DNA from: Pachypanchax playfairii
Lineage: Eukaryota; Chordata; Actinopteri; Cyprinodontiformes; Aplocheilidae
Direction: 5' to 3'
DNA: 64,000 nt
NCBI GenBank assembly: GCA_006937955.1
Contig: SSNP01000252.1
Location: forward strand, 2,342-66,341
Shown: in pieces, positions 43,319 through 55,329 of the stretch
How positions within the stretch are numbered: position 1 is the stretch's first letter
How the letters are laid out: each line of letters starts with the position of its first letter
Notes under the pieces: model-generated
Database searches by the model: none
Seen by the model: only the letters and a program-made list of their open reading frames with translations
Told to the model about the DNA's origin: nothing
Program-made: the position numbers and the translations under genes

Positions 43319-44379
43319 GTGATTAATTTTTATTTTATGATTTAATAAAGTCTTTTTAAATATTTAACTGAAGTTGAATATGTTTTTTCTATATAGGGTT
43401 TACATTAACTCATCATTACAAATGTTTTATTGACTGTCACTTAATTGGATTTATGCAGCCCCACCCAAAAAATGCGTGCAGGGAACAGAGATGGGCGGGG
43501 CTTAGAGCTGCTAGTCTACTCAAAAGTCCTGCTCACCTGAAACACCAACGTGAATTAATTGACATGAGACGAGATGTGAACAATAGCTGAAATTTCAAAA
43601 AGGGCCAATTTGCATGGCTTTTTCATGTCATTGAGAGGTAAAGGAATGATTCAGAGTGTGTGAAGAGTGTATAATATGGTATCTTTAAATTCTCATCTTA
43701 CCATGAGAAGAAGTATGAACTACACTTCTCCTATTTCAGTCACTGTGTGACATTTACATGACTTTGAAAACCACACTTCTTCACTTAAACTCTAATTTCT
43801 AATATCTTGACTCTTTTTCTTATATATATTTTTTTTTTACCTTTTTTTCTCCAGAAATGTTCTATTGAGAGAAAGACATGTGGTATAGGAAGCAGGAATT
43901 CAACCAGCAACCCTCCAAGTTGCAGTCACTTCCCTTAGACCACATATACCAGTTTTGGGGTTAAAATAAAAACATTCATATTATCCAATAAGGACATATA
44001 ATCCTGATTTTTCCAGTCCTGGTGCTTGTCAGTTTATTTCATTTTCTGATACCTGTTTTGATGCAAATTCTTTGTCCCACATTGAGAGATGTTTCTCTTG
44101 TTATAACTATCTGTTGATGTCTTCCAAAACAAGGTAAAAATTTTATGCAGCCAATAAAAAGAAAACTATTTTTTGTTTTTACTGTGAGAAATTTGCTTTG
44201 TAGATGTTCTCATCATAGCATAGACAACTTTCTTAAGAAATTGTCAGTTAAATGTCAAAAAACAACAAATAAAATTTTAAAAGCCTGTTAATGATACATT
44301 CATTTGACTCAGGTGTGCTAAAACAGGAAAACATATGAAACTTGCTGTGAAACCAGATCTGGTGACCACAGAGCAATAG
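43319..44379. other. No recognisable gene
   Basis: AT-rich. A phrase near 43895-43955 (GGAATTCAACCAGCAACCCT) resembles a fragment of a tRNA-like SINE head, but boxes and boundaries cannot be defined. Confidence 0.35.
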
Positions 44380-44789
44380 GAACTAGTCATTAAACATGCT
44401 GGGAGGAATGACTGCTGTGCTTTAACAGATAAGTTGGTGGAGCTGGAGCCCGGTCTGGAACCCGGACCCTGTGGAAGGCTGGAGAATGAGGCGGTGGACG
44501 GGGCCCCTGGGGGCAAGGGAAGGCTGGAGCAGGGTTCAGGAGCCTGCTCCAGTGACTGGCAGCTCTCAATAATGTCCTCGAGCAGGCCGGCCAGGTAACG
44601 GGGGAACGAGCACGGGAGTACCCCTGGTGCTCTAAAAAGCCGCCTCGTCACCACATCCACCGCCTGGAGGAGGAGGCCTGGGTTCCCAAGCCGGCCAGCC
44701 TCCTCCAAACTACTAAACAACCCAGGTGAAAATAACTGGCTCTCCTTAATTAAACTTAAACAAACTAAAAAATCTCCTGCTGGGTCCAT
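44380..44789 (-). pseudogene. gag: N-terminal gag fragment of a Gypsy-like LTR retrotransposon
   Basis: On the minus strand an ATG at 44789, only about 18 nt from the adjacent LTR, begins MDPAGDFLVCLSLIKESQLF. The frame runs through a Pro/Ser/Leu-rich region (PGAPSTASFSSLPQGPGSRP). The first 130 or so residues look like the start of a gag protein; the last 40 of the 170-aa ORF have different character and probably lie outside the element. No capsid, zinc knuckle or pol follows, so the element is cut off near 44400. The tight LTR-to-ATG spacing supports the call. Confidence 0.5.
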
Positions 44790-44807
44790 GTTGGTCTGGT
44801 GCTTCCG

Positions 44808-45330
44808 TCACGTTCTGTGTTGTAAATGTGGACCCAAATGCAGGAGCTGAGTTAAACACTTTAATAATAATAATAATAAAGTAAACAGGCTGACGGGGCA
44901 GCAAACGAGGAGAAAATAAACTTACTGTGGGAGCTGGGAGGAAAAGAGGAGGTCAAATCCAAAAGGTGAGAAAAACGGGGAAGCTTTGACGAGCACCAGA
45001 CAAGGGAGGAAACTAAAAGTGCAGCCTTTATACCAACTGAACACAAAGGGCTAACGAGACATAACAGGACACAGCTGAGGAGACAGATATATCAAGCTGG
45101 TGAGAGACACAAGGGAAACAGAGAGCAAAAGGATATCAAAATAAAAGCACGACAGGAAGTGGGGCGAGACCAAACATAAAAGCCTAACACGAACACGAGA
45201 CATGACTACACAGAACAGAGTTATTAGTGGAAAGGAAAACCAAACGCAAAATCACAGATAAACTGGAAAAAAACGCTACAAGAAAACCAATACTCCCATA
45301 AATGATAGTCAAACACCCCAAGACCTAACA
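44808..45330 (-). mobile_element. 5' LTR of the Gypsy-like fragment
   Basis: Same family as 25340-25875 and 58658-59135: GGACCCAAATGCAGGAG near the left end and GACCTAACA at the right. On minus it starts TGTTAGGTCTTGGGG. An (ATT)n run lies at 44862-44877. With gag immediately to its left this is the 5' LTR, unlike the 3' LTR at 25340. Confidence 0.6.
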
Positions 45331-46235
45331 GATCTGAGGGAAACAATGGCTGACACACAAAGAAAACATAATAAATACAATAAACTAACAAAGAACATAG
45401 TAAGGACTACAAAACAAGCAGAAATCCCAAACACTCAAACACTTGATATAATGACAAGCAATTACTGCAGAATTATCTTTACCTCAAAGTACATTGGTAC
45501 TTTAAGGCATCTTTAACTGCAAAGAGAAACTAATGATTTAAATTTTGTTTCACTTGTGAGCTGCCAGTAATTTAAATTAATAGAGCATTTTCCACTCATC
45601 ACAGCTTATTCTTTCCTCTGGCAGACTTACCACCACCACTTGCCACAGATTTAAATATCAGTGTTTATTTTACATAATATAATTCATTTAAGTAAAATCC
45701 TATTCAGACAAACCTTTTGTTCAACAGTTCTGAGAAAATCCAATGCAGACCTTGAGCCACTGCACTTGCTTTTATTTTCTACACTGAGCCAAGAGAACAA
45801 TCATAGCATAGCACCCTCCATTCTCACAGATTTCTATCGAGTGAGGATTTTTTGTGTCTAGCACAAAAATAAATGAATTAATAAAAAAGAAAGTGTGAGA
45901 ATGGTTAAAACAGTCCTGCCTTGTGAAAATGTGCCAGTAAAAGAGATTTCTTTGTGATAATCCTGTCTTATTTGGTTTGTCAAAGAGCCAACAGCATCAG
46001 CCAAGATTTGTGCAGGAGGTGAGTGATAGAAACTGCCAACTGAGAAAGAGAACAGAAGGCAGCAAGATAAATTCAGAAAATTTGGAAGCATAGTAAGACA
46101 GATCTGAAAATAATGACAACTGCTGAACTTAAAAGCAAAAATAAATAAATTGACATAAAACTGAAGAAATCATCCAGATGTCACAGTGATTCTCTGAAAA
46201 GTAATACAGAGTCATTAATTCTTTGTAATCTGTGG
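45331..46235. other. No recognisable gene
   Basis: AT-rich; chance ORFs only. Confidence 0.45.
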
Positions 46236-48664
46236 TAATCCATCCATCTTCTTCCACTTACCCTTGTTCGGTCGTAGGGGCAACAGGTTTAGGAGGTAAA
46301 CCCGACATCTGTCTTTCCAGTGACACTCTCCAGCTCCTCCTGGGGAATACCAGGACATTCCCAAGCCAGAGAGGATATATTGTCCCTCCAGTGTTGCCCA
46401 TGGGGCTCTTCTCCCAGTGAGACATGACCATATAAACCTCTATCTGGAAGAAACTTGAAGACATCCTAATCAGGTGTTCGAACCACCTGATCTGACTCCA
46501 TTCTATACGGCGGAGCAGTGGCTCTACTTCAAACCCTCCCTGGATGATGAAGCTCCTCCCCTAATCTCTAATGCTCAGCCCAGCCACCCTACAGAGGAAG
46601 CTTATTTCAGCCACTTGCATCCAGGATCTCTTTCTTTCAGTCAGGATCCAGATCTTATGACCATAGGTGAGGGTCAGAATAAAGAAAGACCAGTTAATTG
46701 AGAACCCTTTCATCTCAGCCCCTTCTTCACTACGACAGACCAAAGCAATGCCCTCTTTACTGCTGATCTCCCACTCCATTCTGCCATCACTTGCGAACAA
46801 GACGTCTAGATACTGAAACTCTTCCATGTGAGCCAAAGACTCACTGCCAACCTGAAGGGAGCATTTTTTTCCTTTTTCCTGTTGAGAACCATGGCTTCCA
46901 AATTTGAGGAGCCAACTCTCATCTCAGCCCCTTCAAGTGCCCGCTGAAGGTCAAGGCAAAAAGATGCCAACAGAACCACGTCATCTGCAAAAAACAGAGA
47001 CTACATCCAGAGGTTCCCAAACCAGACACCCTCCTTGTCATAGCTATGCCTGGAGATCCTGTCCCTGAACACCACAAACAGGATTGGTGTCAAGGGGCAT
47101 CACTGGCATAGTCCAACCAACATAGGGAACAAGCTTAACTTACTGCCAAGAACACAGACACAGCTCTTGCTTTGGTTGTACAAGGACCAGATAGCTTGTA
47201 AAAGGGTGTATGGGACCCCATACTCCTGCAGCATCTACCACAGAATTCCCAGGGGACCTCATAAGCATTCTCCAAGTCCACAAAGCACATGTGATCTGAA
47301 GAGGCAAACTCTCACGACCCCCTCAGCAACTGAAGGTAAATATCTGGTCTACCGTTCTATGACCCAGGAGAAAGCCAAACTGCTCCTCTTGAATCCAAGG
47401 TTCAACAATCAGTCACAGCCGCCTTACCAAAAATCTTAAGTAGACTTTCCCAGGGAGGCTGAGAACCCAATAGTTGGAGTACACTCTCCAATCCCCCTAT
47501 TTGAAGATAAGGACCACCACCCAAGTCTGCCACTCCACAAGCATTGTCCCAACCCTCCATGAGACACTAAAGAGGTGTGTGATCCATGACAGCTCCACAA
47601 CATCCAGAGCTTTCAGCATCTCAAGGCAAATTTCACACATTACTGTCAGACAACTTTTGAATGACTTCAGCAATCTCTGCCAATGTGATGAATTCAACTC
47701 CCCCAAGTCCTCAGGCTCTGCCTCCTTAGTGGACAACATATTGACTGAGTTTAGGAGGCCCACAAAGTGCTCCTTCCATCTTCTGAAAATGTCCAGGTCC
47801 GGGTCAGCAGTTACCCACCCAAATTAAACACAGGCTGGGATTGGCTTTGCTTTCCAGTAATGAGTCGATGAACGATACGCTGGAACCTCTTTGGGGCCAA
47901 CCAAAAGTCTTTCTCTCCCAATTTCTCTCTCTCACCTTTCCCGATTCCTCTCATACTCAGGCTTTAGCTTCTGCAACCATTGAAGCTATCATCCTTCGGT
48001 ACCGGTCAGCCGCTTCACAAGTCCTGCGAGACAACCAATGCCCACAGAGGCTTCCTTCTTAAACTTGACAGCTTCCATCACCACTTGGGTCTTCCATGAC
48101 AGACACCGATAACTTTCTGGCCCCAACTCTTGAGAGTCACATCCACAACGGAGGCTATGAACACTCAGATCCCTTGTCCCTAACCTCCCCAGATATGTAA
48201 AAAAACAACCTCTCCCGGTGGTGCACCAAAGGTTCCCAGTTCACCCTAGCAATGTTTGGGTTTACCAGGTCATCCTCCCAACCATCCAATGCAGCTCAGG
48301 GTCTTGAGGGGGGGCTGGTTTTGTTTTGTGATTCAAGCTCTGTACTGTCTTCAGTTGCTGGTCACTTGTTTTGTGGGGAGATTTATGTTTCTGTTGGTGA
48401 GTTCTCTTCTGTTTTTAGGTGAGCGGTCTCCTGACCAAAAGCACCTCCTACTGGTTATTGGGCTGATGGTGAAAAGCCACAGCTGAGCCCAATCTGCAAT
48501 CAGCTGTGAGGGAGCGTACTTATGCCCGAAGTGGCCTGGTACCAGGTACACTTATAAACTATTCTATGGTCAAACATGGTGATTGTTATGGATAAACCAC
48601 ACAGAAGTCCAAAAACAGAACACTAGTTGGACTCAGATCCAGGTAGCCGTTTCTCCCAATCACC
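46236..48664 (-). pseudogene. Decayed Rex3-like LINE copy
   Basis: Aligns by eye along its length to the intact LINE at 33011-36225, same strand: CCATCCATCTTCTTCCACTT at the 3' end, then recognisable blocks. Minus-strand scraps read EEFQYLDVLFASDGRME and LTLTYGHKIWILTERKRS (46561-46836), and LKALDVVELSWITHLFSVSW (47497-47763). Many frameshifts and stops separate them. Near 48300-48550 about 200 bp have no counterpart (an insertion). The copy ends abruptly at about 48664, where a TTAA-AGAGGCC MITE fragment begins. It is much older than the intact copy. Confidence 0.8.
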
Positions 48665-48904
48665 AATCAACTGTGGGAGCTGCCAAATACAAACGAACAA
48701 AGGAGTTGTGACGAAACAAGTACCGGCCGTTCAAACTTGGGAGGACTTGGATATTATCGCCACCTGCATAGTTTGAGAGATAAAAATTGAAAGAGAAGTT
48801 GTTGACCTGTTTTCACACCCACTATGAAGGTAAGAACACCTGTGGAGCTAAAATATTCAACTGAAACCTCAGAAAAACTGTTTTTAATGGAAGGGCCTCT
48901 TTAA
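48665..48904 (+). mobile_element. TTAA-AGAGGCC MITE, copy E (5'-truncated)
   Basis: The last 240 bp of the family, from AACTGTGGGAGCTGCC to GGGCCTCTTTAA. It joins directly to the decayed LINE at its left. The right flank matches that of copy G. Confidence 0.75.
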
Positions 48905-50606
48905 TTCTGTTGCATGAACATCAAGGGAAAATGCAACACAATCAAAACAGTACTTCAATCTTGTCTCTTAGAACAACAATCCATGTATGGTTTATTCATT
49001 GGTTTTCCGTTTCAAAATAAAATCAGAAAAAACAAATTAGTTCGTTTTTTTGTAGTTTTGTTTTAAAACCAAATTTGAAATACGAAAAGTAGAAAAAGAA
49101 AAAAAGGCTAATTTGAAGGCTAAACCAAAAAAAGCTTTGTCCCCTTCGGCCAAACCGGAAATCATTGAGTACTTCTGCGTTACAAAAAATTAAAAGCCAG
49201 TTTGCAGCGCCTGCTGCAACTTCATTAAAAGACAGAGTTCATTTTACCATTATGTAGAAACATGTTCCCGGTGCTTTTGTGTTTAGCAAGGTGCTATTTA
49301 GTGTCTAACTTAAACTGGTTGGAGTGTCGTGGATTGTCAGTGGGGAGGAAAAAAAACAGCATGTTCAACCCTCAGCGTCCTCCATTAATTTCTGATGCTA
49401 GACATCGTTGGACATTATCTTGCTTATACCATGGTCACTTACGAAAGAAATAAATATTGAATCAATTATTAATACCTTAATGTTGTTTATTGCCGTTAAA
49501 ATCGTAAGTTTTTCACAAGAAGCTCGTTGTAACATGTTGCCATAGTAACAGGCCTAAAGACCAGCTGTTGTGATAAATAAATGGTGAAATAACTGTTAAC
49601 GTATGTTCTGAGTTTCTGTCGTTCAGGTGTGAAAACTAAGACACTCAACTGTCACAATGATAGTTTGTTCAACCTGCTCACAATCAGCTAAAGACACACA
49701 AATAGCGGCCGCGGCTATTTTTATGAACAAAGTGCTCTGCTGATTTGTCCGCAGGGTGTCGTTGGGATTTTCTTTTCCTTATTGGGAGAAATTCTTTAAA
49801 TTACCAATTTCCCTTTTTAAAAAGTAACAAACGCGTCAAGTTACACATTTCATGAAAAAGTAATTAGAGTACACCCAACACTGGCACCACGTACATGCAC
49901 TTTGAAAACATGGACGTTTGTGTTATTCAAGGGGAGTCGACACATCACAAATGTAGGGCTCGAATGTAACATTCTTGTAAATTTTTTCCGCTTTAGCCCA
50001 GACTAAGACTTCCAGAATTTCTGGCGTTGCAACAAATTAAAACAAATGCCGGATTTTGCATTTTAGGTAAAAAAGCGAATGTAAAAATCCATCGCTGTGG
50101 TTTTTGTATTTGTTAAAGAGGCCCTTCCATTAAAAATGTTTTTTTCTGAGGTTTCTGTTGAATATTTTAGCTCCACAGGTGTTCTTACCTCCATAGTTGG
50201 TGTGAAAACAGGCCAACTACTTCTCTTTCAGTTTTAATCTCTCAAACTACGCAGGTGGCGATAAAACCCGAGTTCAAACGGCCTGTACTTGTTTCATCGC
50301 AACTCCTTTGTTTGTTAGTATTCATCAGCTCCTGCAGTTAAAACCACACTTAGCATGCTGCTGGCTAAAAGCTGTTAGCATAAAGACGTAGCAAACAGGA
50401 GGAGAGAACGTCTGCTGTTACCATGCGCAGCGGGGCAAGAAACAGTATACCTTGCTCTCCTGAAGTCCTGAAATTTGTATGAAATGGCCTCTTAAAATAT
50501 TAAGTTTTTACTTTTGGCTCTCAAAAACTGAAAAAACAAAAAACTATGAGGTTTATGGTTTTTCTGATTTTATTTTGAAATGGAAAAACCAAAGAACAAA
50601 CCATAC
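48905..50606. mobile_element. Inverted-repeat element (GTATGGTTTRTTC ends) with copy F nested
   Basis: From 48985, GTATGGTTTATTCATTGG and TTTCAAAATAAAATCAG are mirrored at 50540-50606 in reverse complement, giving arms of about 60 bp. TA may be the duplication. The interior has no transposase; a MITE of the AGAGGCC family sits at 50113-50495. 48905-49275 is repeated at 54799-55181. Confidence 0.55.
50113..50495 (-). mobile_element. TTAA-AGAGGCC MITE, copy F (internally deleted)
   Basis: Reverse orientation, TTAAAGAGGCCCTTCCATT at left and ATGGCCTCTTAA at right. About 180 bp of the family interior are missing. Confidence 0.8.
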
Positions 50607-52349
50607 TGTTTTAGATTGATATTTACTTTTTCCAAAATTTCCTCTTGATTTAAGGATGCATATGTTTTGTCCACAGATAGTTATATTTATTATCCCACCT
50701 GAAGAATGATGACAGAATAATTTTAAGATAACTACAGTGTGTGTCTCAAAGTGTTTCAAAAGGGATGGTGATGATGGGATTTTCTGACCTGCAGGCAGAT
50801 TGTAAATTTAATTAAATAAATTAAGCAAATCATTGTAATTACAGTGAACATGTCCTGACCATCTTTTTAGAATGGCTCTATTTAAACTATCCACAGAGGT
50901 TCGCTCATCCACCAGTACTTCTTTTGAACTCGTAATTTATTTTTTTTGTTATACTAATACAGACATGTCTGTGCAGGCTATGAGAATCATTCCAGTAATG
51001 AGATGAGATGAAGAGAACCCTCAGTTTGCATGAATCAGCATCTCCCACCATGACTGCAAAGGACATCGAAGATGACACTTGGAGTTGCTTGCATTGCACA
51101 TTTCAGTATTGTTTGCAAGGATGTAAGTTACACAGAATGAAGGTGACTACTGCAGCGAACTTAGCAGGAGCTATGCAAGTGCATATTCTTATGACAGATG
51201 TATAAAAAAGTCTGAGTGACATGACTTTACCTAGCAGTAATGTGAGGCTGACACAGACTCATAGAGCTGAGTAGAAAATAGACAAGTGACCCTGACAAGT
51301 CTTACTGGCAGACTGTGGGGTGAAAGCTTTTATAGTCCATGGACAAAGTGCATGAATATAACATTGACAGAAAGAACCAAAAGCAAAGATAAGTTGGAAT
51401 CCATGAGATTTTTGGAAGCCATTTGTGACTCAGTGACTGCATTTGTGCATGAGGAGGTGAGCTTTATTTGGTGCTGACTTCAAAGCAACAAGAAAAAGAG
51501 CTCCTGAGACATCAGTCACACTCAGAGATAAAGTGGAAAACACACTGGAGAGGGAAGGGCACTGTCAGTGTTACAACAGTAACAAAAGAACTTGGAATGC
51601 ACAAAATCAAACACAGTACAACAACTTTAAATAGAACTCAGTTGTTTGTTGGGGAAAAATCAAATAAAGTCTATTCCAGGGTTTGGGAGCACAAATAAAA
51701 CTCCAGAAAACAGAAAAAAAACAAAGGGAGTACTATAAAGTGTATTCACATCTTGTGTCAACAACACAGTCATGAACAAACCAGCAGTGCTTGTCTGTTA
51801 CTGAGCAGTTTTCCAATATTCATTTTTTTAGTAGACTATAATATCTACTGAATTTGTTTACACATATATTTTTGATTAAGGAAGCAACCAATTTCAGAGT
51901 ACAAAATAATTAATAGTGGAAAAATTGACAACAAATTAGACACTTTAAATCAAACAGGTTCCCCCCTTTTATAGTAAACATTGAGTCTGTTTTTTGTTTT
52001 TAGTTTTATGTTCTTCTAATTAATATCTTTATGAAATTATGACTATGTAAATATTCTTCTGTCTGCCATTTTATTTGAACATTATTAATGATTTGATTGT
52101 ATTTTGTTAGTTTTACTTCTTTGTTTGTCCCAAACCTGTTAAAATATAGTAGCAGGTTAATAAACAAGGAGATAATTTATTTAAAGGAACCGTGCAGAAC
52201 AGTGAAGAAAAAAAATTACTGAGTCAGTGTAAAACTAACACTTTAAAATGAACATGAAATACACTGTACCTCATACTGAATGAAGTTATTACATCATCGA
52301 ATATTGCTCACCTCAAATTCTAAAGGTGGGCACTGATTGTGTGTGTTTG
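50607..52349. other. No recognisable gene
   Basis: AT-rich with ORFs under 80 codons and no motifs. No shared repeat found. Confidence 0.45.
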
Positions 52350-53420
52350 TGTGTGTGGGCTCATTAGCAAAATATCTAATGAACCACAGGGCAGATTTTA
52401 ATCAAACTATTAAGAAAATAATGACTGAATGTACATTTACTGATTATCTTTTGATTCAGTATAAGTTAAAATGGCAGCTAAAGCTAATAGAAGCAACACA
52501 AGAGCTACGTAGAACTCAATCACTTTTACAGATAACTACTGACCTCTAGTGTGTGGTAGTACAACAACTAGCGCTAAACATTACTCACATTAAAACTTTG
52601 CCATTAACGGTTGGAGTCAAGTCTCTATGGGTGTTTCTCAATGTTAAGTCGTCTTGCCTGCCAAGTCACTGCCTTGGTAGGCAAGGCGTTTTGCTTACGA
52701 GGACACTGGAACAGACCTAACTCACGTGACCGCGGCTGCCCGCTTACGTGCACTGTTTACGTCCCTTCCATTGTTGTAGCATAGTAGCGTAGCAGCATTC
52801 CTTCAGCCATCAACTGGAAATGTTAATTGAAATAAATGTGCAAGCAAATTAGTACCTTTTTACCAACGAAGCTGCAACTACAAAGCAACTAACCAACCTT
52901 ATAAGTGCTTTGGATCTAAACAACATTTTAGATATAAGCCCGATAGCAACAATCGGTTAACTTACATTTAAACTGAAAATTTGCCTTTGAAGTAGCTGCT
53001 GCCGGCTCCTCAACCGCCATTTTTTTGAAAATACCGCAATGTATTCTAAGAAATTTTTGACCAAGGGAAGGCATCAAGGCACGTCCTATGTATCCTTGGT
53101 ATGTTAGCTAAACAGCAGGTAAACCGAGGACAGATGCCTCCGTAACACATGAACATTGGAGCACGCCTTGGCGGTTCCTGATGACGTGTCTCCTAGGCAA
53201 CTGGGGTGGAATCAAGGCATCAAGGCAAGGTTCCTTGACGTTGAGATTTGAGAAACACCATCTGTGTCTGTTAGCAAAATATCTGATCTTACATCAGATA
53301 CATTTTAACAAAATGCCCAGAAAGTCGTCATTGAATGAATATCTGCAACATCAATCTTGAGAAGCCGTTGCATTGAAGAGTTACAGCTTGAGTTCCAACA
53401 GACTGCAGAACATCTTTTAA
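52350..53420. repeat. Two fragments of a TTAGCAAAATATCTNATG repeat, split by a MITE
   Basis: At 52363-52440 and 53273-53350 the same order of words appears: TTAGCAAAATATCT, AGATTTTAAT/ACATTTTAAC, and AATGACTGAATGTAC/GTCATTGAATGAATATC. This is a common fish repeat. The two copies lie on either side of the MITE at 52630-53259. Confidence 0.45.
52630..53259. mobile_element. MITE with GGTGTTTCTCAA ends
   Basis: GGTGTTTCTCAATGTTAAG at left; right end reverse-complemented GGTGTTTCTCAAATCTCAA. The interior is GC-rich and has subterminal CAAGGCA-type words in both orientations. No transposase; a clear target duplication was not found. Confidence 0.6.
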
Positions 53421-54245
53421 TGTGTGAGATTTGATTTGAACAAAACTGCTTAAACTTAATTGTCCTGCAACCAAAACAATATGCAGCCTGGATCTTTAAT
53501 TATGTTTTCTTTTACAGACATTTTATATTCTTCTTATGTTTTGATTTTATGATAATTAAATAACATTACATGTCATATATCATTTATATTTTGTAACCAG
53601 CTAATTTAAAAATGGACTTTATTTCATGTGTACTGCTACATTTATTTGCTAATCTAAATACATTTATAACTGATTGCATTGAATATGTTGTATTTTTAAA
53701 AAGACCCTGGTGTCTTTCAGCTTACCTGATCACATGGGGTAATAGATCCAGGTCTGATAATTACAGCCCTTTAGATTCATGCCTCGACCCAGGAGGGATC
53801 ATTCAGAGGTAAAATATCTCTTTAGACCTTAGAGTCAGTGGTATCATTTAATACTTCATGTTTACACTCGTGACACTTCAGCTTTAACGTAATCCCTCTT
53901 TACCCACACTCACATCTGTTTCATCCAATTACTGTGAAAACAAGATACAATTTACTGGAATGAATTATTCATAACTCAATAAAGACACACCACAAAGGTT
54001 AGAGTGTTAATCTACAAGACTCTCTTCAGATTCTATTTAAAAGATTATGTCTTGAATTCAGCTGACATGCCACAATTAAATTGCTTTTTGTAAGGATGGA
54101 ATTGGGCCACCAATCTGACTCAGCATGATTAGTGTTTAATTTGGAATGTCCTTGTACCTGCACTTGGAGTTTGTCTTGACATTTGACTGGTTAATCCGTT
54201 GGGTTTTTTAACATTTCATATCTCATAAAATGTCTCTCTATTTCT
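53421..54245. other. No recognisable gene
   Basis: AT-rich; chance ORFs only. Confidence 0.45.
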
Positions 54246-54798
54246 TTAAAGAGGCCATTTCATACAAATTTCATGACTTTGTGGTTATTTCTTAAGTAAT
54301 AACCAGTAATATGAAACATTTTATATCTAAAAAACGTCAGGAAACACTGATTAACAGAACTTTCAATCAGTCTGGGTATAAATTCGTCAGGCTTCGGGCA
54401 GCAACTTATTAATATTCATTATGCTAATTCGCTAGATTGGCTAATAAAGGAGCCTATGAGAGCAAGGTATACTATTTCCTGCCCCGCTGTGCATGGCAAC
54501 AGCACACTGAGTCTCTTGATACGTCTTTATGTTAACAGCTTTTAGCCAGCAGCATGCTAGGCGTGGTTTCAACTGTCTGACCTGATGAATACTAATGAGC
54601 TGTGACAAAATAAAAACAGGCAATTCGGACTCGGGAGAAATCGGGTGTTATCGCCACCTGCGTAGTTTGAGAGATTAAAACTGAAAGAGAAGTTGTTGAC
54701 CTGTTTTCACACCCACTATGAAGGTAAGAACACCTGTGGAGCTAAAATATTCAACAGAAACCTCAAAAAAACTGTTTTTAATGGAAGGGCCTCTTTAA
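54246..54798 (+). mobile_element. TTAA-AGAGGCC MITE, copy G (full length)
   Basis: 553 bp from TTAAAGAGGCCATTTCATAC to GGAAGGGCCTCTTTAA with TTAA on both sides. Confidence 0.85.
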
Positions 54799-55245
54799 TT
54801 CTGTTGCATGAACATCAAGAGAAAATGCAGAACAATCAAAACAGTACTTCAATCTTGTCTCTTAAAACAACAATCCATGTATGGTTTGTTCATTGGTTTT
54901 TCCGTTTCAAAATAAAATCAGAAAAAACAAATCAGTTCGTTTTTTTGTAGTTTTGTTTTAAAACCAAATTTGAAATACGAAAAGTAGAGAAAGAAAAAAA
55001 AGCTTAATTTTTCCAAATTTGAAGGCTAAAACAAAAAAAGCTTTGTCCCTTTCGGTGGAACCGGAAATCATTGAGTACTTCTGCGTTACCAAAAATTAAA
55101 AGCCAGTTTGCAGAGCCTGCTGCAACTTCATTAAAAGACAGAGTTCATTTTACCATTATGTAGAAACATGTTCCCGGTGCTTTGGAGCAAAAATATTCAA
55201 CAGAAACTTCAGCAAAAACACTTTTAATATGGCCTCTTTAAAAAT
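54799..55245. repeat. Duplicate of 48905-49275, joined to a MITE tail
   Basis: 54799-55181 matches 48905-49275 closely (TTCTGTTGCATGAACATCAA through ATGTTCCCGGTGCTTT). It then switches at once to GGAGCAAAAATATTCAACAG, the last 60 bp of the AGAGGCC MITE, ending GGCCTCTTTAA at about 55239. Confidence 0.65.
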
Positions 55246-55329
55246 GTTAAACACAAACTTGTAACTTTCAGGATTTTTTGCTTTTGTTAGTACTTTTTCC
55301 TTCCCTGCAGAAGCTTGGATGTGTCTTTT

